A DNA stretch of 64,000 nucleotides from Pseudooceanicola nanhaiensis (GTDB taxonomy: Bacteria > Pseudomonadota > Alphaproteobacteria > Rhodobacterales > Rhodobacteraceae), in the NCBI RefSeq assembly GCF_020171315.1, contig NZ_JAIUZP010000004.1:496001-560000 (forward strand), in the 5' to 3' direction. The position numbers and the translations under genes are program-made. Below the pieces are notes generated by a model. It searched no databases. It had not been told where the DNA came from and saw only the letters and a program-made list of their open reading frames with translations. Below are positions 1 to 8,221 of this stretch, one piece after another; positions within the stretch are counted from its first letter, which is position 1; every line of letters starts with the position of its first letter.

Positions 1-1167
1 GGGGCGAAGGCGATCCGCGTTTCTCCCGCCCTCGCCGCACAGGCCACCGAGGCGCTGGTCCGGCACCGCAGGGGCGGGCAAGGTGTGACCGCCGCGCTTG
101 CCGAGGCCGAGCGGCTCTGCGCCTCCACCGCCGCGAACGACTACAGCCAGGCGCTGCGCCTGCGGCTGATCTGGCGCTCATCGGGGCTCGACGCGGCCGA
201 GGCAGCCTTCTGGGACGCGATCGCAGCGGCGCCGCTGTCCAACCACCTGCTGCAGACGGCCCTTCAGATCCCGTTTCCCGAGGCAACCTGCGGCCGTATC
301 GCGCAGGATCAGGCGCCGCGCGTCGATCCCGCCCGGGCCAGCGACCGCACCGCCGCCCGGACGCTGGTCAAGCTGGCCCTGATCGCCGGGCGCCTCGACC
401 TTGCCCGCCAGATCGCCGAGCGTGGCACGGACCACTCCCCGCTGACCGAATTGGTCACCGCGGACCGGCTGCGTCTCAGCCCCCGGCTGGCGCAGAACTG
501 GCCCGAACTTCCGTTCCACGCGGCCCGCAGCCCCGGGGCCCGGGCCGTGCTGCTCTGCTTCCCGGCGGTCGAGCGGCTTTTCGGAGAGCTTCCCGTGCGG
601 GTCTTCGACAGTTATCTGGCTGAGCGCGGGATCGACGTGCTCTATTGCCACGATGCCTCCAACCAGCTCTTTTCCAAGGGCGCGCCGGGCTGCGGCGACA
701 GGTTCGAGGCGGTCGTGGCCCATCTGCGCGCGCAGCCGATGATCGCGCAGGCACCGCACCTCTGGACCCTTGGCGCGTCGCTCGGCGGCTTCACGGCGCT
801 GCGCTTCGGGCTGGCGCTCGGCGCCGAGGTCAGCCTCGCCTTCTCGGCCAAGACCACCCTCGTTCCGGGCCCCGACGCGCCCCGGGACCTGCTGCTGGAA
901 CGCGCCGCGCCCGCGATCCGCCAGATGCTGCCCGAGGGCACCGACCTGTGCGCCGCATGGCCCGGGCGAACCGCGACCCGCAGCCTGCTCTTCCATGGTG
1001 CCGACGCGCCGGTCGATCTGCACCATGCGCAGCGCCTTGCCGGTTGCGCCGGTGTCACCCTGCGGCCCACCGAGGGTGTCGGGGCGCACAACTCGCTCGC
1101 CCCGATGATCCTTGACGGCAGCTTCGGCGAACTGCTCGACAGCCTGCTGGAGACGGCCCCGGCATGA
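1..1167 (+). CDS. alpha/beta-hydrolase-like protein, 5' end outside window
   Basis: The reading frame is open from base 1. A GTG at 85 could start a 360-residue protein, but the frame upstream also codes, so the gene probably begins outside the window. The C-terminal half looks like an alpha/beta hydrolase: a nucleophile-elbow motif GASLGG lies about two thirds along, followed by a segment with a late His (VGAHNSLAP) that could complete a catalytic triad. The N-terminal half is helical and Ala/Leu/Arg-rich, with no recognised domain. The stop overlaps the next start by four bases (ATGA), so it belongs to the same operon as the pyruvyltransferase-like gene. Hydrolase fold is an inference from the motif; the substrate is unknown. 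It could act as an acyl-transfer or release enzyme for the acyl-carrier pathway downstream. Confidence 0.6.
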   Translation, partial: GAKAIRVSPALAAQATEALVRHRRGGQGVTAALAEAERLCASTAANDYSQALRLRLIWRSSGLDAAEAAFWDAIAAAPLSNHLLQTALQIPFPEATCGRIAQDQAPRVDPARASDRTAARTLVKLALIAGRLDLARQIAERGTDHSPLTELVTADRLRLSPRLAQNWPELPFHAARSPGARAVLLCFPAVERLFGELPVRVFDSYLAERGIDVLYCHDASNQLFSKGAPGCGDRFEAVVAHLRAQPMIAQAPHLWTLGASLGGFTALRFGLALGAEVSLAFSAKTTLVPGPDAPRDLLLERAAPAIRQMLPEGTDLCAAWPGRTATRSLLFHGADAPVDLHHAQRLAGCAGVTLRPTEGVGAHNSLAPMILDGSFGELLDSLLETAPA

Positions 1168-2465
1168 CCTTCGTCCCCAGCGAAACAACCGCGGCGCGCC
1201 CGAGCGCCCGAGACGCCAAGGACACCCTGCGGACGGTTGCCGTCTGCGGTGCCTTCGACATGCAGAACTTCGGCGACCTGCTGTTCCCGGTGCTTGCCGC
1301 GCACCGGCTGGCCAATCATGGCTACAAGGTCGTGACCCACGCGCCCACGGACAGCGACCCGGGGCTCGGCCTGCCAGCACCCCGCCCGGTGGAGGCGCTC
1401 TTCGATCCCGCGCAGGACGTCGACGCCGTGATGATCGGGGGCGGTTACATCGTGCATGGCTTCCCGGTCTCCCGCTTCGTCAAGCTGAACCGCGCGGAGG
1501 GCGAGACGGACAACCGGGCCGAGCTTCTGGATTGCTGGATGGGCGCCACCGTCGCCGCCGCCCTGCGCGGCGTGCCCGTGGTCTGGAATGCGCCGGGCGT
1601 GCCCTTCCCCTTCTCCGGGCGGCAGCAGGCCACGCTGGATGCGGTCACCGACGCGGCGGATTACCTCTCCCTGCGCGATGCGGGCAGCGCGGCCTTCCTG
1701 CGGCCCTCCGAGCTGCCCACGGCGCGGATCGTGCCCGATCCGGTCGCCGAGATCTCGCGCATCTGGACGGCCGCCAGCCTCGCCCCGGAACTGGCCGCCT
1801 TCCGCAGCCGCCATGCGGTGCCCGAAGACCGGCCCCTGCTCGCGATCCATGTCCGCGACCGCAGCCTGTCCGGCCTCGGGCCCGAGGGGCTGGCCCGCCT
1901 GATCGACGCCTTCGCGCAGGCGCATCAGCTTCTGCCCGTGCTCATCGCCGTGGGTGACGCCCATCACGACGCCCTGACCGCGCAGTCCGTGGCGCAGCAT
2001 ATGACCGGGCCGCAGGTCGTCCTCAATCAGGCGCTGAGCCTGCGGGAGATCGCCTCCGTCCTTGCCCATGCCCGTCTCTATGTCGGCGCCTCGCTGCACG
2101 GCTACATCGCTGCCAGCTCCTATGGCGTGCCCGGCGCCCTGGTCGCCCGCCCCGCCTATGGCAAGTTCGACGGCTACCTGCGCCACCTCGACCGGCTGAG
2201 CGACAAGTCGCTCGACTGGGCCGCGGCCTTCGACCATGCGGCGCAGCTGCTGGCGGGGCCGCAGACGCGCCCCCTGCCCCCGGCGGTCTTCGACGCACTC
2301 GACCGTCACTGGCAGGAGATGCGTGCCGCCCTCGACAGCGCGGGCCCCACCGCCGCCAGCCGCAGCGATTTCCTGCGCCGCTACATCGCGCTTTGCGTCA
2401 GCCGGTCCGGACCGGCCTGGCTGACATCGCCTTTCAACGCCACCATCAGAGGTATCCAGCCTTGA
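1164..2465 (+). CDS. polysaccharide pyruvyl transferase family protein
   Basis: The 433-residue protein matches the CsaB/WcaK-type pyruvyl transferase family. These enzymes transfer pyruvate from phosphoenolpyruvate to sugars of surface polysaccharides, and some family members are divergent. Visible signatures are the N-terminal N-F-G-D-L motif after a beta strand (AVCGAFDMQNFGDLL), the VMIGGGYIVHG turn near residue 100, and YVGASLHGYIAASSYGVP in the second Rossmann-like half, which corresponds to the family SLHG motif. ATG at 1164 overlaps the previous stop (ATGA). Its stop overlaps the TTG start of the acyl carrier protein gene, so translation is probably coupled. In this context it suggests a glycan or glycolipid product. 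Family is fairly certain; actual pyruvylation is not. Confidence 0.8.
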   Translation: MTFVPSETTAARPSARDAKDTLRTVAVCGAFDMQNFGDLLFPVLAAHRLANHGYKVVTHAPTDSDPGLGLPAPRPVEALFDPAQDVDAVMIGGGYIVHGFPVSRFVKLNRAEGETDNRAELLDCWMGATVAAALRGVPVVWNAPGVPFPFSGRQQATLDAVTDAADYLSLRDAGSAAFLRPSELPTARIVPDPVAEISRIWTAASLAPELAAFRSRHAVPEDRPLLAIHVRDRSLSGLGPEGLARLIDAFAQAHQLLPVLIAVGDAHHDALTAQSVAQHMTGPQVVLNQALSLREIASVLAHARLYVGASLHGYIAASSYGVPGALVARPAYGKFDGYLRHLDRLSDKSLDWAAAFDHAAQLLAGPQTRPLPPAVFDALDRHWQEMRAALDSAGPTAASRSDFLRRYIALCVSRSGPAWLTSPFNATIRGIQP

Positions 2466-2749
2466 CCCAAGCCGACGCTCCCGTCACCGAAATCCCCACG
2501 CCCCAAATCCCCCTTTCCGAAACCGAACTGAAGCAGTGGATGGTGACCTACATCGCACAGCTGCTGTCGCTCGACCCCGCGGGCATCAACACCGCCGACC
2601 GCTTTGACAGCTTCGGGATGGATTCCATCGAGGCCGTGGTGATGGCGGGCATCATGGAGGAGGAATTCGGCGTCCAGATCGAACCGATGCTGCTGGTCGA
2701 CAACCCCTCGATCGACCTCTTCTCCGCCGCCTTCGGCCGCAAGGACTGA
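2462..2749 (+). CDS. acyl carrier protein
   Basis: This is a 95-residue stand-alone acyl carrier protein. The 4'-phosphopantetheine attachment site is GMDSIEA, with Ser55 the expected prosthetic-group serine after Asp54. Helices before and after it have the usual ACP spacing, preceded by an acidic and Pro-rich N-terminal tail. I chose TTG at 2462 because it overlaps the upstream stop (TTGA), has a purine-rich site (AGAGG) about nine bases upstream, and gives a normal ACP length; an in-frame upstream start would run deep into the pyruvyltransferase gene. Its position directly before a fatty-acyl-AMP ligase gene suggests that ligase charges it. It is probably not the housekeeping AcpP, whose usual neighbours are fab genes. 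Confidence 0.88.
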   Translation: MTQADAPVTEIPTPQIPLSETELKQWMVTYIAQLLSLDPAGINTADRFDSFGMDSIEAVVMAGIMEEEFGVQIEPMLLVDNPSIDLFSAAFGRKD

Positions 2750-2752
2750 ACC

Positions 2753-4477
2753 TTGACCGCGTCCCGCGATCTCTGCGTCGTCATCGTCGCGCACCAGATG
2801 CAGCGCGAGTTGCCGCGCACGCTGCTGTCGCTCTCCGAGAGCTACCAGCAGTGGCGCGGCACCCCGGCGCGGCTTCAGGTGATCGTGGTGGACAATGGCT
2901 CCACCCCGCCGGTCGCGGCCGCGGATCAAGCCGCCCTCGGCCTCGACCTGACCGTGCTGACGATGGAGGCGCCCCAGCCCTCGCCCGTCGCCGCGATCAA
3001 CGCGGGCCTCGCCCTCGCCCGGGCGCCCCTGATCGGGGTCTGGATCGATGGCGCGCGGCTGGCTTCGCCCGGCCTGCTTCAGGCCGTGACGGATGCAGCG
3101 GCACGTCATCCGATGCCGGTGATCGCGCCGCTGAACTGGCAGCTGGGGCCGCAGCGGCAGTACATGGCCTCGCAGATCGGCTACGATCAGGCGGTCGAGG
3201 ATGCGCTGCTTGCGTCCATCGGCTGGCCCGACAACGGCTATGACCTCTTCGACATCGCCGTCTGCGAAACCCAGCCACAGCCGACCGCGCCGCTGCTGGA
3301 AAGCAATGCGCTCTTCCTGCCCGCCGCGCTGTGGCAGGCGCTTGGTGGCTACGACCCCGCCTTCTCGGCCCCCGGCGGGGAATTCGCCAATCCCGACATG
3401 CTGGTGCGGGCCTGCGCCCATCCCGGCACGCAGCTGGTGCGGCTGGTGGGCGAAGGCACCTTCCACCAGTTCCACGGCGGCGTCTCCACCTCGGATCAGG
3501 TGCAGGCCGCGCAGGGCGTGAAAGAGGCCAGCCGCAGCTACTACCGCCTGCGGGGCGTCCCGTTCCAGCCGGTGCGCGACATCGGACATATCCAGCGCAG
3601 AAAGGCCAGCAAGCCCATGCAACAGCCCAACCCCGACACCCTGCGCCAGCGCTACGCCCGCGACGGCTACATCGCGCCGCTGCGCATCCTCGACACCGCC
3701 CGCGTCGATGCCCTGCGCGCCCTCGTGGACAAGCTGGGCGCCGCCCGGGGCGGCCGCCTGCCGCCTGCGCTCAACATGAAGGCGCACCTGCTGATCCCCG
3801 AACTCTGGGACCTCGTGCATCATCCCGACATCGTCGGCCCCGTAACCGCCCTGCTGGGCGAGGATGTCCTGTGCTGGGGCAGCAGCTTCTTCGACAAGGC
3901 CCCCGGGACCGCCGACCACGTGCACTGGCATCAGGATTCGACCTACTGGGGGCTGGAACGCCCCGATGCCCTCACCGCCTGGATCGCGTTCACCCCCTCC
4001 ATCGGGGAGAACGGCTGCCTGCGTGTCGTGCCCGGCAGCCATGGGGCGCAGATGCGCCACCGCGATGCACAGGACCCCGCCAACATGCTGGGCGGCGGAG
4101 AGGTGCTCTGCGACGCGGTCGACGAGGCGACGGTGGTCGACGTGCCGCTTCAGCCCGGCGAGATGTCGATCCACCACCAGCGGCTCATCCACGGCTCGCG
4201 CCCCAACACCGGCAGCCTGCGCCGGATGGGCTTTGCGATCCGTTACATCGCCGGTGACCTGAAGGGCCTGAAGAACGACCAGAGCTATGCCACCCTCGTG
4301 AACGGGCGCGACCTCGGCGGCTTCGTCATGGAGCAGGCCCCGCGCAGCCTGATGGACCCGGAGGCCCTGCGCCGGCACGGGACGATCCTGCGCAAGTTCA
4401 ACACGATCATCCGGCGCGAGATCGACGAACACGCGGCCAGCAGCACGGCAGAGGCCCATGACACTGCTGATACATGA
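2753..4477 (+). CDS. glycosyltransferase family 2-like / PhyH dioxygenase fusion protein
   Basis: This 574-residue protein has two parts. Residues 1-285 resemble a GT2 glycosyltransferase: an opening strand (CVVIVAH), VVDNGS at 46-50, and an acidic VWIDG at 96-100 where GT2 enzymes place the metal-binding aspartates. Residues about 295-560 are a phytanoyl-CoA dioxygenase (PhyH) type Fe(II)/2-oxoglutarate oxygenase. It keeps the facial triad His393-x-Asp395 (HWHQDSTYWG) and distal His480 (RLIHGS), plus the 2-oxoglutarate-binding Arg region (RRMGFAIRY, 490-498). The aspartate argues for hydroxylation rather than halogenation. The start is TTG at 2753, four bases after the ACP stop, with AAGGA upstream. 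The 3' end overlaps the next gene by 20 bases. That gene carries a second PhyH domain. The substrate is unknown. Confidence 0.8.
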   Translation: MTASRDLCVVIVAHQMQRELPRTLLSLSESYQQWRGTPARLQVIVVDNGSTPPVAAADQAALGLDLTVLTMEAPQPSPVAAINAGLALARAPLIGVWIDGARLASPGLLQAVTDAAARHPMPVIAPLNWQLGPQRQYMASQIGYDQAVEDALLASIGWPDNGYDLFDIAVCETQPQPTAPLLESNALFLPAALWQALGGYDPAFSAPGGEFANPDMLVRACAHPGTQLVRLVGEGTFHQFHGGVSTSDQVQAAQGVKEASRSYYRLRGVPFQPVRDIGHIQRRKASKPMQQPNPDTLRQRYARDGYIAPLRILDTARVDALRALVDKLGAARGGRLPPALNMKAHLLIPELWDLVHHPDIVGPVTALLGEDVLCWGSSFFDKAPGTADHVHWHQDSTYWGLERPDALTAWIAFTPSIGENGCLRVVPGSHGAQMRHRDAQDPANMLGGGEVLCDAVDEATVVDVPLQPGEMSIHHQRLIHGSRPNTGSLRRMGFAIRYIAGDLKGLKNDQSYATLVNGRDLGGFVMEQAPRSLMDPEALRRHGTILRKFNTIIRREIDEHAASSTAEAHDTADT

Positions 4478-6857
4478 CCGCATCCTTCAGGCGGCCGACG
4501 CCGCCCCCGGGGCAGAGGCCCTGCGCTTCCTGCCCAACGGCGAGGAGGTCGGCGCGCGGCTGAGCTATGGCGCACTTGCGGCGCAGGGCCTGCAGCTGGC
4601 CCGTGCCCTTGCCCGGCGCGGGTTGACGGGCCGTCCCGTGGCGCTGCTGCTCGACCCCGGGCCGGAACTGCCTGTAGCACTTCTGGGGCTCTTCCGCGCC
4701 GGTGCGATCGCCACGCCCTTGCCGATGCCCGTGGGTGCCGGGCCCCTGCGCCGGGTCGAAAGCGCGCTTGCAGCGCTGCGCCCGGCGGCGATCCTCTGTG
4801 CCCCCTCGGTGGCGCAGCACCCGGCCCTGCGCCGCGCCGGTGTGCCCTGCCTCACGGTCGCGGAGCTGCTGGCCGAGGCCCGCGACAGCGGGTCGCCCGA
4901 CGGCCCCGCGCCCGATGCCCCGGCAGTCATCCAGTTTTCCTCCGGCTCCACCGCCGAACCGCGCGGCATCGTCCTGTCCCATGCCAATGTCGCCGCCAAC
5001 CTTGCCATGATCCGCGACTGTTCCGGCGCCGGGCCCGGCACCGTCACCGTGACGTGGCTGCCCCACAGCCACGACATGGGGCTTTTCGGCACGCTGCTGA
5101 CGCCGCTCTTTGCCGGGGCAACCATGGTGCAGATGCCCCCCAACGCCTTCCTGCGCCGTCCCTACCGCTGGCTGAAGGCGCTCAGCGACCATCGCGCCAA
5201 CTACACGGCCGCCCCGGATTTCGGCTATGCGCTCAGCCTGCGCAGGCTCAGCCCCGCCCTCTGTGAGGGTCTCGACCTTTCGGCCCTCTCCAGTGCCTTC
5301 ATCGGAGCCGAGCCGACGCGGATGAGCACGGTCGAGGCCTTTTCCACGGCCCTCGCGCCGGCCGGGTTCCGGCGCTCTGCCCTCGTCTCCTGCTACGGGC
5401 TGGCCGAGGCGACGCTGCTGTGCTCCGCGGGCCCTGCCCTGCCCGCCGGGCGCCATGCCACCTGTGGCAGCGCCGTCCCAGGGGTCCGGCTCACCCTGCG
5501 CCCGACGCCACTGAGCCCGGTGCCCGGCACCGGCGAGGTCCTTGTCGGTGGCCCCCATGTGGCGATCGGCCTGTGGCGCGGAGCGACGCAGGATCACGCG
5601 CCGTTTCCGGAAGAGGTCATCGACGCCGGCGGGCACCGGATGGTGCCCACCGGGGACCTTGGGCGGATCGAGGACGGACAGCTGCAGATCCTCGACCGGC
5701 TGAAGGACACGCTTGCCCTGCGCGGCGGCACGATCGGCCCGGCCGAGATCGAGGCCGAGGCCCGCGCCACCGATCCCCGGATCACCGCCGCCGCCGCCGT
5801 GCCCGCACCCGAGACCCCTGCCGGGACCCCCTCTGCCGATGTCGCCCTCGCGATCGAGATCGACAGCCGCCGCCTCGTACCCGGCGCAGAGGACGAGATC
5901 ACCCGCGCCGTCGCCGCGCGTCTGGCCGCGGCCTTCGGCCTGCAGGTGAGCCTGCATCCCTTCGCCCCATGGAAACTGCCACGCACGACCAGTGGCAAGA
6001 TCAGGAGATTTGCCGTGCGAGACCTCATCAGGGCCACCGCCGCCCCCACCGGACGCGCCCCCGCCCGCGTCTCCCCCGACCCGGAGAGCTTTGCCGAGGC
6101 GGGCGTCATCTCTCCCCTCACCGTGATGACGCCGGAGGCCACCGATGAGGTGCTTGGCGTCGTGCAGCGCCTCGCGCGGCTGCGCGGGGAGCTTCCGCCG
6201 GTCCTGCGGGCCAAGCCGCACCTGCTGGTGCCAGAACTCTGGGACCTCGTGCATGCGCCCGCCGTGGTGGACCCGGTGCGCCGTATCCTCGGGCCCGACG
6301 TGCTCTGCTTCGGGACCAGCATGATCTGGAAGCCCTCGGCGCGGGACCTGCATGTCTCGTGGCATCAGGACAGCACCCACTGGGGGCTGGAAACCCCCGA
6401 GGCGGTGACCGCCTGGCTTGCGCTCACCCCCAGCACGCGGGCGAATGGCTGCGTGCTGGTCGCGCCGGGCACGCACCGCAGCGTCGTGCCGCATGACCAC
6501 CCGGAGGACGCGCTGAACATGCTGGGCCGCAAGGAAGTCGCCCGCGCCGAGATCGCGCCGGAGCAGACCGTCGCGCTGGAACTGGCACCGGGGCAGATGT
6601 CGATCCACCATTCCCTCGTGCTGCATGGATCAGAGCCGAACCGCAGCGGCGGCGACAGGATCGGTTTTGCCATGCGGTTCATCCCCGCCGGGAATGGCCA
6701 GCGGGACGGGCGCCGCGGGACAGCGACGCTCGTCTGCGGCAAGAGCCACGACCGCTACGAACTGGAGGTCGGCCCCGAGAAGCTGATGGCGCCCGAGGCG
6801 CTGCGCCGCCATGCGCATATCCTGCGCCGCGGGCATGAGATCATCTACGGCTCATGA
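4458..6857 (+). CDS. fatty-acyl-AMP ligase / PhyH dioxygenase fusion protein
   Basis: This is a 799-residue two-domain enzyme. Residues 1-525 are an adenylate-forming ligase of the FAAL type: FSSGSTAEPRG (160-170) is the ATP-binding loop, then WLPHSHDMGL (200-209), SCYGLAEATLL (311-321), PTGDLGRIEDG (397-407), and LPRTTSGKI (507-515) with the catalytic Lys514. FAALs activate fatty acids as acyl-AMP and pass them to an ACP, which fits the ACP gene at 2462. Residues about 550-799 are a PhyH dioxygenase with His636-x-Asp638 (SWHQDSTHWG), distal His723 (VLHGSEP) and Arg734/Arg740. The arrangement suggests activation and oxidation of the same acyl chain, which is an inference. ATG at 4458 lies inside the previous gene's end. 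Confidence 0.85.
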   Translation: MTLLIHDRILQAADAAPGAEALRFLPNGEEVGARLSYGALAAQGLQLARALARRGLTGRPVALLLDPGPELPVALLGLFRAGAIATPLPMPVGAGPLRRVESALAALRPAAILCAPSVAQHPALRRAGVPCLTVAELLAEARDSGSPDGPAPDAPAVIQFSSGSTAEPRGIVLSHANVAANLAMIRDCSGAGPGTVTVTWLPHSHDMGLFGTLLTPLFAGATMVQMPPNAFLRRPYRWLKALSDHRANYTAAPDFGYALSLRRLSPALCEGLDLSALSSAFIGAEPTRMSTVEAFSTALAPAGFRRSALVSCYGLAEATLLCSAGPALPAGRHATCGSAVPGVRLTLRPTPLSPVPGTGEVLVGGPHVAIGLWRGATQDHAPFPEEVIDAGGHRMVPTGDLGRIEDGQLQILDRLKDTLALRGGTIGPAEIEAEARATDPRITAAAAVPAPETPAGTPSADVALAIEIDSRRLVPGAEDEITRAVAARLAAAFGLQVSLHPFAPWKLPRTTSGKIRRFAVRDLIRATAAPTGRAPARVSPDPESFAEAGVISPLTVMTPEATDEVLGVVQRLARLRGELPPVLRAKPHLLVPELWDLVHAPAVVDPVRRILGPDVLCFGTSMIWKPSARDLHVSWHQDSTHWGLETPEAVTAWLALTPSTRANGCVLVAPGTHRSVVPHDHPEDALNMLGRKEVARAEIAPEQTVALELAPGQMSIHHSLVLHGSEPNRSGGDRIGFAMRFIPAGNGQRDGRRGTATLVCGKSHDRYELEVGPEKLMAPEALRRHAHILRRGHEIIYGS

Positions 6858-8011
6858 CCCGCGCCGCACCTCCGATCCACGGGGCCGCCGCCCCGACCGA
6901 GCCACGGGCAGGGCCACGGGCCGCCGCCTGCCCCGAGACCCTCGTGGCAGGCCGCACCCGGCTGATCGCCAGCTACGACGGCGTGCGCGAGGACCTGCGC
7001 AAGGCGCGCTCTGCCCGCGGGCCGACGGCGACACAGATTGCACGCATGCTCTCTGTCACCGATCAGCCGCACGGGCTGCTTCTCGACCTGCTCAGCAGCA
7101 GCCCCTTCCTCTCGACCGGCGCGGATCACGCGGTGAAACGCCGCCGGGCGGTGCACATACTGGCCCGGCTCGGCCGCCTGTGGCCGCAGGAGAGGCTGGC
7201 GACCGAATACCGGCGGCGCCTGACCGGCCTGATGGAACGCGGCGGGGGCGATCTTTACCACGATCTCTCGCTGCCCTTCCTCAAGGCCGTGATCGCCGAT
7301 GCGATCGGCCTCGATGCGGCGCAGATGGAACAGGTCTTCAAGCCGGTGTCCGCGCTCTTCGCCACCGCGCAGCGGGATGACATGCGGCTGCAGGATTTTC
7401 AGTCCATCGCCGCCCAGATCGAGGGCCTGCGGCCGATCATCGACAGTGTCCCCGTCGAACCGCTGGAGGGGATGAGCCCGCAAAGTTCGCTGCTCCTGAT
7501 GGCGCAGTCACTGATCCCGCCGCTCCTCGTGCCGGCCAACAGCCTGACCTACGCGCAGCTCCACCTGGCCGAACACCCGGCCCTTGCGGCGCGGCTGACG
7601 GCGGGCCAGATCCGGATCTGCGATTACATCCACGAGAGCCTGCGCCACTTCGGCGCGCTGGACCGGACCGCGCCGGGCCGTGCCAAGGACGACCTCACCC
7701 TGCCCCGGGGCGAGGAGATCGCGCAGGGCGCGCTCTACACCTGTTCGATCGCCCGCGCCAATCGCGACCCGGCCCGTTTCGACAGGCCCGACGTGCTGGA
7801 CCCGGAGCGCGCCCTGCGCAGCGAGATCACCTTCGGCACCGGTCCGCACCGATGCCCCGCGGCCGGGTTCAGCCTGATCCTGCTGGAGACCGCCCTGCGC
7901 CTGCAGCTGGAGCTGTGCCGGATCGAGGTCGTGGGCGAGGTCAGCATCGCCCGCACGGCCATCGGGCCGCGCTACCAGACCGCCCCGGTGCGTCTGCATC
8001 CACTTGGCTGA
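6854..8011 (+). CDS. divergent cytochrome P450
   Basis: The 385-residue protein has the two most conserved P450 signatures: the K-helix ExxR (Glu261-Ser-Leu-Arg264) and the heme-thiolate loop FGTGPHRCPA (327-336) with Cys334 as the axial ligand. The final Gly of the canonical FxxGxxxCxG loop is Ala here. The region expected to be the I helix (about 210-240) lacks an obvious acid-Thr pair for oxygen activation, so the reaction may be unusual or substrate-assisted. No membrane anchor is seen, as for soluble bacterial P450s. It overlaps the FAAL-PhyH gene by four bases (ATGA) and is the last gene of the operon. With two PhyH domains it makes three potential oxygenases acting on the same pathway. 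No redox partner is encoded nearby. Confidence 0.82.
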   Translation: MTRAAPPIHGAAAPTEPRAGPRAAACPETLVAGRTRLIASYDGVREDLRKARSARGPTATQIARMLSVTDQPHGLLLDLLSSSPFLSTGADHAVKRRRAVHILARLGRLWPQERLATEYRRRLTGLMERGGGDLYHDLSLPFLKAVIADAIGLDAAQMEQVFKPVSALFATAQRDDMRLQDFQSIAAQIEGLRPIIDSVPVEPLEGMSPQSSLLLMAQSLIPPLLVPANSLTYAQLHLAEHPALAARLTAGQIRICDYIHESLRHFGALDRTAPGRAKDDLTLPRGEEIAQGALYTCSIARANRDPARFDRPDVLDPERALRSEITFGTGPHRCPAAGFSLILLETALRLQLELCRIEVVGEVSIARTAIGPRYQTAPVRLHPLG

Positions 8012-8221
8012 TCCGCGGGTGCCTCGCAGCCGGGCGTCAGACCATCGGGCGCGGGGACCCGGGCATCAGACGAAGTAGCGACGGCGCCAAGCACACCTGC
8101 GATGCCACGCAAATTCCGCCACCGTCGCGCCGTGGCGCGAGGCAGACTCACTGTGGCCCCCTTGGTGCGCGCCCTCGTAGACAGGGGCCCGTTAGACTTT
8201 GCCAGCGGTATCGCGCGCGGA

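Noticed and set aside
3864-4262. Possible Fe/2-oxoglutarate halogenase identity for the PhyH domains
   Set aside because: Both domains keep the Asp of the His-x-Asp motif (Asp395 and Asp638); known halogenases have Gly or Ala there.
4407-6626. A minus-strand open frame of about 739 codons opposite the FAAL-PhyH gene
   Set aside because: The plus strand carries full FAAL and PhyH motif series; the antisense frame is Gly/Arg-rich with none.
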